The position numbers and the translations under genes were made by a program. From assembly GCA_021795795.1 (NCBI GenBank), contig JAJYPA010000115.1, positions 1-18,263 of the forward strand: 18,263 nucleotides of DNA, read 5' to 3'. The DNA is from Pseudomonadota bacterium (lineage in GTDB: Bacteria; Pseudomonadota; Gammaproteobacteria; Halothiobacillales; Halothiobacillaceae). Shown here piece by piece: positions 13,022 through 18,263 of the stretch (its first letter is position 1; the number at the start of each line of letters is the position of its first letter). The notes beneath the pieces are model-generated. The model searched no databases. It was not told where the DNA came from and worked only from the letters and a program-made list of their open reading frames with translations.

Positions 13022-14518
13022 ATGGGAATACTAGATTTTATGAAAAGCGATAGCATGAAAACCGCGATTGCCATGGGCAAGAAAATTGCTCAAGACATAC
13101 AGAGTGCGGGCGAAACGCCGCCCGCCACCGCATCTACATTAAGCGCAGCAGATCAAAGAATGCTTGATGCTGCTAATCGTAACGAAGCGCTCAGAATTGC
13201 GGCGCTCGGCATTACCGACGATAAGCACCTGAGCGGCACCCGCCTGCATGATGTAACCCGGCGAAAGTTGAAAGCGGGAGAAAATCAGCTTGTCATCGCA
13301 GGCGTTCCGATTCCCGAAGATACCGAATGCCAGCATTTTTTCCTCGCAGGTGCGCCCGGCACTGGAAAAAGTCAGAGCATTAAAGGGCTTCTCAGCACTA
13401 TCCGTGCGCGTGATGAAAAGGCGATTATTTTTGATCCGGTTGGTGATATGGTATCCACTTTTTACCGCCCCGGAATAGACATTATTCTGAATCCATTGGA
13501 TTCGCGCGATGCAGGCTGGTACCCATGGAATGACTTAGAAAGGCATGAATTGCCGGGCTTTTGTAAGGCCATTATCCCAGACGCGCAGGGCGGTACTGAT
13601 CCTTTCTGGCCGACAGCCGCGCAAGCCGTTCTGCAGAGCCTTTTTGCCACACAACGTACATTAGATGAAGTCTTATGGTATGGCGTCGGCGCTTCGGATG
13701 AGGAATTGATGGCGCTCATTAAACGCGCTGGGAAAGCCGGTTTAGTTGGACAAGAAAAGACGTTTTCTGGGGTAAGAGCTACGCTGGCGGCGCCGCTGGA
13801 AAAGCTTTCTGTGTTGCGCAGCATGGAGAAAGCCGACGGCGAAAGTGGCTTTAGCATTAAGCGATGGGTGCAGGACGATACAGACAAGAGATGGGTATTT
13901 CTCTTGTCTAAAAAGGATCGTCTGGAAGCTCTCAAGCCCTTGTTCAGCTTGTGGTTAGATATGATGGCGCGTTCTGCTATGTCTGTAGAGCCAAGCCGCG
14001 AGCGGCGTATCTGGTGTGTCATCGACGAATTGCCCACACTAAGTAAGATTCCTGCTTTGCCCGCGATATTAGCCGAAGGGCGCAAATACGGATTAAGCGC
14101 AATTCTTGGCCTACAGAATTACCCACAGCTAAGAGAAGCATGGGGTAAGGACGGCGCCAGTGTACTGCTGGCGCTTCCTCGCACAAGGCTGATTTTGCGC
14201 GTTGGTGGATCTGAAACGCAAGACGAGATGAGTAAAGAGTTGGGTGAAAACAAAATCTTGCGCACAAACCACAGCAGTTCCAAATCGCCAGACGGACAAG
14301 GTGGCACCAAACATTCGTCAAGCACAAGCGAAACGATAGTAACAGAGCGCGCGGTTCTGCCCGCAGAAATCGCACAACTCCCCGACATGCACGGCTATTT
14401 AAGGGCACAAGAAGAAGTCATGAAAGTCAAGATTGACTATGTGAAATATGAGGAAACGCAACCGCAGCACATGGATGTACCGCAGCGTGAATTACCTTGG
14501 GAAAACGTGGAGGATTAA
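13022..14518 (+). CDS. trwB: second coupling-protein ATPase without membrane domain (TrwB-type)
   Basis: The 498-residue protein has Walker A AGAPGTGKSQ (G110-S117) and Walker B WCVIDELPTL (D335, E336). It reads closely along the TrwB pattern as I know it: IAGVPIPEDTECQHFFLAG, IIFDPVGDM, DIILNPLDSRDAGWYPWND, FSIKRWVQDD, and ERAVLPAEIAQLPD near the end. It lacks the two N-terminal membrane helices of TrwB/TraD; residues 1-60 are charged or helical and soluble. AAAGGAG precedes the start. Coupling proteins normally hexamerise at the membrane, so this one may be tethered by the two membrane proteins encoded just upstream or work with the other coupling ATPase. Confidence 0.88.
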   Translation: MGILDFMKSDSMKTAIAMGKKIAQDIQSAGETPPATASTLSAADQRMLDAANRNEALRIAALGITDDKHLSGTRLHDVTRRKLKAGENQLVIAGVPIPEDTECQHFFLAGAPGTGKSQSIKGLLSTIRARDEKAIIFDPVGDMVSTFYRPGIDIILNPLDSRDAGWYPWNDLERHELPGFCKAIIPDAQGGTDPFWPTAAQAVLQSLFATQRTLDEVLWYGVGASDEELMALIKRAGKAGLVGQEKTFSGVRATLAAPLEKLSVLRSMEKADGESGFSIKRWVQDDTDKRWVFLLSKKDRLEALKPLFSLWLDMMARSAMSVEPSRERRIWCVIDELPTLSKIPALPAILAEGRKYGLSAILGLQNYPQLREAWGKDGASVLLALPRTRLILRVGGSETQDEMSKELGENKILRTNHSSSKSPDGQGGTKHSSSTSETIVTERAVLPAEIAQLPDMHGYLRAQEEVMKVKIDYVKYEETQPQHMDVPQRELPWENVED

Positions 14519-14521
14519 GCG

Positions 14522-15328
14522 ATGAATGACAAGGAATTGAAGGATTTTCAGGAAAAAGAACGTCAGGAAAAACAGCGTCTGGCGAAGGCCGAGCAGGAGA
14601 AAAAGGCTCAGGAAGATAAGAAGGAGCAAGAGAAAAAAGCTCAAGAGGAAAAGAAGCGGCAGGAAGAAAAGGCGCGGAAAGAGAAGGAAGATCGTGAGAA
14701 AAAGGAAAGGGAGGATAAAGAGCGCACGGGAAAGGAGGATAAGCAAAAGGAAGATTATCAGAAGTCCGAAAAGGATAAGGGTGATAAGGCTATTAAAGAC
14801 AACATGGAAAAGGAAGAAAAGGCACGCAAGGAAGCGCACGATAAAGAGTCCGAGCGTGTAAAAAACTTGCCGAAGGCGAATGCTTACGGCGAGGGTTGGA
14901 AAAAGCCGAGCGATCCCAAATACGCCTATACACCGGTTCACGCGGTCGGCGCGGGCGTCGGTATGACGGGCTACGACGCAAGCACCGTTGATCGGGGGGC
15001 AGTTAAGGCATCGCAAGAAGCGGAGCTGAAGCGCAGGCATGGCGTTGAGCAAAAGCACAATAAAGACGACGGTCCGCAGCCGGATCGAGTGGCAGCAGAT
15101 CGTGGACCCGACAAGCCCGGCCCTGCACCAGCGCATGCGACGCATGGAAAGCCGTGGCATGAAAAACACGGCGGGCATCCAGATCACGCTTCCACAATTC
15201 TCAAAGACAAAGCGCATGCGGCGATGGAAGGAGAAAAGCCATGGCAGCGTCAACACGCGGATCCGGATCGCGCAGAGTCGCGCATGGCACAGCAATCCCG
15301 CGAGCGCGAGCAAGAGCGGGGCAGGTAG
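14522..15328 (+). CDS. Lys/Glu-rich long-helix protein
   Basis: The 268-residue protein starts three bases after the ATPase gene stop, with GGAGG in the end of that gene as ribosome site. Residues 1-115 are almost entirely Lys, Glu, Gln, Asp, Arg and Ala in short repeats (QEKKAQE, EKARKEKED), predicting one long single alpha-helix or coiled coil. Residues about 118-150 (NLPKANAYGEGWKKPSDP) look folded. The rest is Gly/His/Pro/Asp-rich and disordered, with repeated KPWxxxH units (GKPWHEKHGG, EKPWQRQHAD). No membrane segment is present. It is the last gene of the operon, before a palindrome and terminator, and is likely an accessory spacer or scaffold for the coupling ATPase. The family is not recognised. 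Confidence 0.75.
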   Translation: MNDKELKDFQEKERQEKQRLAKAEQEKKAQEDKKEQEKKAQEEKKRQEEKARKEKEDREKKEREDKERTGKEDKQKEDYQKSEKDKGDKAIKDNMEKEEKARKEAHDKESERVKNLPKANAYGEGWKKPSDPKYAYTPVHAVGAGVGMTGYDASTVDRGAVKASQEAELKRRHGVEQKHNKDDGPQPDRVAADRGPDKPGPAPAHATHGKPWHEKHGGHPDHASTILKDKAHAAMEGEKPWQRQHADPDRAESRMAQQSREREQERGR

Positions 15329-15351
15329 TTTTACTGGAATTCCAGTAAAAC
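15328..15351. repeat. perfect 24-bp palindrome at the operon end
   Basis: GTTTTACTGGAA and its exact complement form a loopless 24-bp palindrome that overlaps the last base of the preceding stop codon. It may help terminate transcription or be a dimeric-protein binding site. Confidence 0.85.
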
Positions 15352-15364
15352 CAGCAACCAGCAT

Positions 15365-15387
15365 GGGGCCTAGATGGCCCCTTTTTT
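15365..15387 (+). terminator. strong rho-independent terminator
   Basis: GGGGCC / GGCCCC six-base stem, loop TAGAT, followed by six T. It ends the 12119-15328 operon and with it the contiguous transfer region. Confidence 0.9.
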
Positions 15388-15523
15388 GTGGCTGACGCTC
15401 AGAAAAGGCGGCCATACGTGGCTTGTGCTGCACGATAAGCGGCGCGGATATGTCAGAGTGTCACTTCTCGACAAAATGCAGCACAGCGCGATTAAATGGG
15501 GCTGGCGGGGATATGTGGGTTAG
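15374..15523 (+). CDS. possible 49-residue protein
   Basis: From an ATG inside the terminator loop the frame encodes a basic peptide including LTLRKGGHTWLVLHDK, RRGYVRVSLLDKM and KWGWRGYVG before TAG. The mix of hydrophobic and basic residues looks more protein-like than chance, but there is no ribosome site and the start overlaps the terminator. It may be the remnant of a longer gene. Confidence 0.3.
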   Translation: MAPFLWLTLRKGGHTWLVLHDKRRGYVRVSLLDKMQHSAIKWGWRGYVG

Positions 15524-15987
15524 AGAGTGTCTTATGCAATACGCGCCGATGGCGCGGTGACAATTCGTGGCGTTCGAGGCGCTTTCCTTACGCAAAAAGC
15601 GCGCTTCGCGCGCCGCCACTTCCGTCCCCAGTGCGCTTCGCTTCTGGGGGCCCTCGCCGGGTGGCGGCCGCCTTGTTGGCGGCTTTTCGCTGCGCGTCCG
15701 CCTCCGCGCCCATTCTGCCGCTGGTATCCATCAAGTAGCGGGGTTGGGATGGTGCGGGGGCCGCTTCGCGGGGATGATTCTGGACAGTTCAAAAGAGGGT
15801 TTGGCACTCTTTGGCACTCTTTTGAGGTAACCACATGATTAAAAAGGCTTACCTTTGCTCTGCATCGTCGCTTCGCTCCTTGCCTGCGCATCAACCCCCC
15901 GGAGCCTTTGGCTCCGACCCCCAGGGGTGTGAATCCGGCGGGGGGGAGATGAATTTTTTGCGCTCGCCAAATTTGGCGACCTCAAAA

Positions 15988-16147
15988 TGTTAGTAACGGA
16001 CAATCGCTTAAGTCATTGATCCTGCTACCGTCGGTAATACCGACGGCTTTACAGATCAATGGGTTACGCTCTAATGTTGTTAGTAACGGAATCTCTCTCT
16101 TTTCACTTGTTAAGTAACGGAACACCCACTATACTGTTAGTAACGGA
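15988..16147 (+). repeat. four direct TGTTAGTAACGGA boxes
   Basis: Copies lie at 15988-16000, 16078-16090, 16108-16121 (TGTTAAGTAACGGA, one extra base) and 16135-16147. The core GTTAGTAAC is itself nearly palindromic. A fifth copy lies inverted at 16257-16268 inside the following gene. The last copy stands eight bases before the AGGAGG of that gene, so the boxes could be operators; the irregular spacing (90, 30, 27) is less typical of replication iterons. Confidence 0.85.
16014..16061. repeat. nested inverted repeat, first copy
   Basis: Outer arms CATTGATC (16014-16021) and GATCAATG (16054-16061) enclose inner arms CCGTCGGT (16028-16035) and ACCGACGG (16039-16046). A close relative lies at 16831-16874; the two flank the three small genes. 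Confidence 0.85.
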
Positions 16148-16165
16148 ACATTACAGGAGGTTGTC

Positions 16166-16420
16166 ATGGACGCATTGGAGGCAATAGTGGCTGCAGTGCG
16201 GGCTGAAAAGGCCCGGCAGGCTGCTGCAGCTTCACCCGAACAAGCACCAGAAGAACCCGTTACTAACAAGCGCCGGGCGGCGCAATGGGAAGCGCGAAAC
16301 GCCGATCGCGTCAGAGAGCAGACGGCAAAACGGGTGAAAGCCCATCGCGCCAGAGATCCGGAGCAGTACCGGGAGTACATGCGGGAATACATGAAGAATA
16401 GGAGGAGAGTAAAGCCATGA
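16166..16420 (+). CDS. 84-residue basic protein, probable DNA-binding
   Basis: AGGAGG precedes the ATG. After an Ala/Glu-rich N-terminus (residues 1-32), residues 34-82 are strongly basic and aromatic: RRAAQWEARN, RVKAHRARDPEQYREYM and a final KNRRR cluster. This recalls the small 'NADRxR...RxRDPExYREYxR' proteins common in phages and plasmids, whose function is not established. The gene lies immediately downstream of four TGTTAGTAACGGA boxes and contains a fifth inverted copy, suggesting autoregulation through them. It ends in an ATGA overlap with the next gene. Confidence 0.65.
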   Translation: MDALEAIVAAVRAEKARQAAAASPEQAPEEPVTNKRRAAQWEARNADRVREQTAKRVKAHRARDPEQYREYMREYMKNRRRVKP

Positions 16421-16653
16421 ATGAGTTTCTTCAGCAAAACGAGTGCATTTTTCTGTTGCGCACGCGCAGGGCGGTAAGCAAGATCGACCGCGTTGTCAAT
16501 AATAGTGATTACTACGTCATCTCCATGTACGACATCAACGAGCACGGCGAGCCGGTGGACATCAGGACGTTTTTATCGAGCGGTGCGAAGGCGCGGGAAT
16601 ACGTGCAGGATTTACTCGGGGATGGCACTGCCGACGGCATTTTTGATGAATAA
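16417..16653 (+). CDS. 78-residue hypothetical protein
   Basis: The ATG overlaps the previous stop (ATGA) and GGAGGAG lies nine bases upstream. The product MNEFLQQNEC... shows an alternating strand-like middle (YYVISMYDINEHGEPVDI) and an acidic C-terminus (LLGDGTADGIFDE). It has no signal peptide or membrane segment and is not recognised. It is the second gene of the cassette lying between the two nested inverted repeats. Confidence 0.65.
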   Translation: MNEFLQQNECIFLLRTRRAVSKIDRVVNNSDYYVISMYDINEHGEPVDIRTFLSSGAKAREYVQDLLGDGTADGIFDE

Positions 16654-16667
16654 AAGGAGAAGATAAC

Positions 16668-16820
16668 ATGAAAACATTGATTATTTCGTTTGTGCGGCTG
16701 TCGTGGCTGACATTCAGGAGCGGCCTGTGGGTGCCCGCCGCTGGCATTTATGCAGTACAGCACGCGCACCTGGCAGCCGTGCATATACCAGCAGCCAGCG
16801 CGTTACTCATGATGCTCTAA
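16668..16820 (+). CDS. 50-residue hydrophobic peptide
   Basis: AAAGGAG stands nine bases before the ATG. The peptide MKTLIISFVRLSWLTFRSGL... is hydrophobic with Trp, Val, Ala and His, and ends SALLMML. It could be a small membrane peptide, such as a single-pass protein or toxin-like peptide, but no family is recognised. It is the third gene of the cassette, ending just before the second nested inverted repeat. Confidence 0.5.
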   Translation: MKTLIISFVRLSWLTFRSGLWVPAAGIYAVQHAHLAAVHIPAASALLMML

Positions 16821-16830
16821 GTGGTAAGTG

Positions 16831-16874
16831 ATTGATCCTAGTACCGTCGGTTTAACCGACGGTAGCAAGATCAA
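16831..16874. repeat. nested inverted repeat, second copy
   Basis: ATTGATC (16831-16837) and GATCAA (16869-16874) enclose perfect arms TACCGTCGGTT (16842-16852) and AACCGACGGTA (16854-16864). Sequence and layout match the 16014-16061 copy, so the pair probably arose by duplication or serves one protein. It could also terminate the cassette transcript. Confidence 0.85.
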
Positions 16875-16886
16875 GGGCTTACTTAA

Positions 16887-16911
16887 CAACTGTCCGTTTT
16901 TCGGACAGTTG
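16887..16911. terminator. hairpin between cassette and integrase
   Basis: CAACTGTCCG (16887-16896) and CGGACAGTTG (16902-16911) form a perfect ten-base stem with a TTTTT loop, directly after the minus-strand integrase stop. The T-run after the stem is poor on either strand, so a bidirectional or weak terminator is likely. Confidence 0.6.
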
Positions 16912-16914
16912 AGT

Positions 16915-17916
16915 TCACCCCATCCTCTTCGCCAAATCCTCCGCCCTAAGATGGGTGTACCGCTTCAACATCTGCAAGGTCTTGTGGCCGGTGATCGTGG
17001 AGACTTCCATGGGGTTGAAGCCCTTCTCGAAGAGGCGGCTGGTGGCCTCGTGGCGCAGATCGTGGAAGGTTAAGCCGGTGATTCCGGCGCGTTTGCAACA
17101 TCGCTCAAAGCTCCGGGTCACTGTATCAGCCTTCACATCCCACACCAGGCCATCCAAGCGGCGGGGAATGGTGGCCAGCACAGACACAGCAACGGAAGAC
17201 AAGGGAACCCGCCGAAATGTGCCATTTTTCGTGTCCGGCAGCATGGCTACCCGACCAGATAGATTCACGTTCTCCCAGAGTAAACCGCATATTTCAGCCC
17301 GCCGCATGGCAGTTTCTATGGCAAATTGCACTATATATATAATGTCAGGGTTTTCATCGGCACGGCAGGCGTCCAGCAAGCGATCCTCTTCATTGCCAAC
17401 CAATCGCCTTTCGCGTCCTTGTGGCAATCGCGGCTTGCGCACGGCTTCCACGGGGTTGCTGATGGATTCCATACCCCACTCGGTGCGGGCAACCTTGAAC
17501 AAGTGCGAGATGACCGCCAGGTGCAAGCGGATGGTGTTGCCACTCTTGCCCTCGGTTTCCATATCCTTGATTGCGTCGGCAACATCACGGCCACGGATAG
17601 ACGCCATGAACCGCTTAGCCACGCCGCGCTGCAACCATTGCTGCAGTTTCAGTTCTTCGGGATGGCTGTTTTTCTTCTGCGGGGTGACTTCTGACAAGTA
17701 TCTCTCGATACACTCTGCCAGCGTTGTGCTTTCCGATTCAGACCTGTCCCGCCAAAGTCCACGAACCATTTCCCCCTCCACACTGGACGCCCATGCCTGG
17801 GCATCGGCCTTCGTGCGAAACACCTTGCTTTGGGCCGGAAAGCCTTTCTTGCGTACCTTTGCCTGCCAGCCTATCCGGTTCCCATCCTGATCGATTTGCT
17901 CATAGAAACCTGCCAT
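16915..17916 (-). CDS. int: tyrosine recombinase (site-specific integrase)
   Basis: The 333-residue protein has an N-terminal arm/SAM-like DNA-binding region (residues 1-160) and a C-terminal catalytic domain with the full active site: R205 (ETAMRRAEI), K230 (DTKNG), H285 and R288 (FHDLRHEATS), H311 (ITGHKTLQ) and nucleophile Y320 (KRYTHL). The start has GGGGTG upstream. It integrates and excises the element by strand exchange. The gene sits 181 bp from the 3' end of tRNA-Leu and faces away from it, as expected for an integrase at the attL/attR end of a tRNA-integrated island. Four TTGTCCAGA-type repeats lie between gene and tRNA. Confidence 0.95.
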   Translation of the reverse strand: MAGFYEQIDQDGNRIGWQAKVRKKGFPAQSKVFRTKADAQAWASSVEGEMVRGLWRDRSESESTTLAECIERYLSEVTPQKKNSHPEELKLQQWLQRGVAKRFMASIRGRDVADAIKDMETEGKSGNTIRLHLAVISHLFKVARTEWGMESISNPVEAVRKPRLPQGRERRLVGNEEDRLLDACRADENPDIIYIVQFAIETAMRRAEICGLLWENVNLSGRVAMLPDTKNGTFRRVPLSSVAVSVLATIPRRLDGLVWDVKADTVTRSFERCCKRAGITGLTFHDLRHEATSRLFEKGFNPMEVSTITGHKTLQMLKRYTHLRAEDLAKRMG

Positions 17917-17932
17917 GCGTCACCCCGCTTCA

Positions 17933-18026
17933 GTGTCCAGAATTGTCCAGATTGACTTCCGAAGGCTTAAAACGACCCACCGAAGCACCCCTGAAAACAG
18001 CCTCCATTGTCCAGATATTGTCCAGA
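17933..18026 (+). repeat. two pairs of (T/G)TGTCCAGA repeats, probable integrase arm sites
   Basis: GTGTCCAGA at 17933-17941 and TTGTCCAGA at 17943-17951, 18007-18015 and 18018-18026, all in the same orientation, in two pairs with 10-11-bp spacing. Their place between the integrase and the tRNA fits arm-type binding sites for the integrase or an excisionase. Confidence 0.7.
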
Positions 18027-18051
18027 AAATGCAAATCGGCGCTTTCCGGGC

Positions 18052-18086
18052 AAAGAAAAAGGGCCTTTCAGTGAAGAAAAGCCCTT
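18052..18086 (-). terminator. rho-independent terminator downstream of tRNA-Leu
   Basis: On the minus strand, AAGGGCTTTTC and GAAAGGCCCTT pair over 11 positions (one G-U), followed by TTTCTTT. It starts 11 bases after the tRNA CCA. If the element is inserted at the tRNA 3' end, this terminator would lie on the element side of the junction. Confidence 0.75.
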
Positions 18087-18097
18087 ATGTTTCAACA

Positions 18098-18182
18098 TGG
18101 TGCCCAGGGCGGGACTCGAACCCGCACTCCCTTCGGAGAGGGATTTTAAGTCCCTTGCGTCTACCGATTTCGCCACCTGGGC
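18098..18182 (-). tRNA. trnL: tRNA-Leu(UAA)
   Basis: On the minus strand the acceptor stem GCCCAGG pairs with CCTGGGC, followed by discriminator A and an encoded CCA. The anticodon arm reads AGGGA-CTTAAAA-TCCCT, giving anticodon TAA. There is a long variable arm (class II) and a T-arm GCGGGTTCGAGTCCCGC. The gene is intact, 85 nt with CCA. It is the presumed attachment target of the adjacent integrase. Confidence 0.95.
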
Positions 18183-18263
18183 ATGACTGCGGCAACAGAA
18201 AGCAGAATTTGCCTGCTCCCCGTCCCCCTCCGTCCGGGAACCGGAAGGATAGCACAGCCCCAG

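Larger units (their letters stand above)
15524..16165. other. non-coding hairpin-rich stretch
   Basis: About 640 bases without a convincing gene. It holds GC-rich hairpins (CCCCAG/CTGGGG near 15635-15658; GCCGCC/GGCGGC near 15667-15683; GGAGCC/GGCTCC at about 15900-15914), TCAAAAGAG (15789-15797) with CTCTTTTGA (15817-15825) around two tandem TTTGGCACTC units (15800-15819), and a perfect 16-bp palindrome TCGCCAAATTTGGCGA (15964-15979). From 15988 the TGTTAGTAACGGA boxes begin. Long frames here translate to low-complexity Arg/Pro/Ala sequence and are probably not genes. A single-strand or replication origin is possible. Confidence 0.5.

Noticed and set aside
15527..15838. Overlapping long frames on both strands of the GC-rich region (for example a GTG-start frame beginning VSYAIRADG and a minus-strand frame at 15532-15894)
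   Set aside because: Arg/Pro/Ala-rich low-complexity products, no ribosome sites and strong hairpins throughout; more like structured non-coding DNA, although the first 35 codons of the plus frame look almost plausible.
15836..15991. Short frame MIKKAYLCSA... after the TTTGGCACTC repeats
   Set aside because: It translates hairpins into Ser/Pro/Gly-rich sequence without domain features or a ribosome site.
15988..16147. TGTTAGTAACGGA boxes as integron attC sites
   Set aside because: The GTTRRRY core and the R''/L'' layout of attC are not met, and no integron integrase is present.
16955..17890. Long plus-strand frame opposite the integrase gene
   Set aside because: The minus strand carries all catalytic residues of a tyrosine recombinase; the plus frame is its shadow.

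Overview
The window is the transfer (Dtr) region and one boundary of an integrated conjugative or mobilizable element in a Gram-negative, probably proteobacterial, host. The exact genus cannot be read from the sequence. The right edge carries a complete tRNA-Leu(UAA) on the minus strand. A tyrosine-recombinase integrase gene lies just beyond the tRNA 3' end, the usual arrangement for an island inserted into a tRNA gene. No second copy of the tRNA 3' end is visible, so the left boundary is probably outside the window.

Layout, left to right. (1) 59-160: three tandem 20-bp direct repeats. (2) 161-2051, minus strand: a three-gene operon encoding an HTH protein, a ParA/MinD-type ATPase and a single-pass membrane protein, in the order of stbA-stbB-stbC of plasmid R388. 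(3) 2101-2619: a repeat-rich intergenic region with a hairpin followed by AATTGTGT/CGC that resembles the nic site of MobF plasmids; I propose it as oriT. (4) 2620-5236: a 46-codon gene, an outer-membrane beta-barrel protein, several small unknown proteins and a VirB1-like lytic transglycosylase. (5) 5326-8846: a small gene and a MobF (TrwC/TraI-like) relaxase-helicase. A second, well-formed small gene (6574-6792) with its own ribosome binding site lies in another frame inside the relaxase interdomain linker. (6) 8966-9685: a tail-anchored HExxH metallopeptidase-like protein. (7) 9748-12037: a small Cys/His protein gene with apparent compensating frameshifts, then a membrane-anchored coupling ATPase. 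(8) 12119-15328: two membrane proteins, a second coupling-protein-type ATPase without a membrane domain, and a Lys/Glu-rich helical protein, closed by a strong terminator. (9) 15388-16165: GC-rich hairpin-laden sequence with little convincing coding. (10) 16166-16820: a three-gene cassette preceded by repeated TGTTAGTAACGGA boxes and flanked by two related nested inverted repeats. (11) 16915-17916: integrase; 18098-18182: tRNA-Leu.

The most striking feature is a 19-bp element (consensus TGTTTCCGCGCTGCATATA) present seven times, always 30-55 bp upstream of the first gene of a transcription unit and always in that unit's orientation, including the minus-strand stb-like operon. It probably forms an element-wide promoter/operator set that switches the transfer genes together, and it also fixes several gene starts. 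Type IV secretion core genes (VirB3-B11) are not in the window and would have to lie further left or be supplied in trans.
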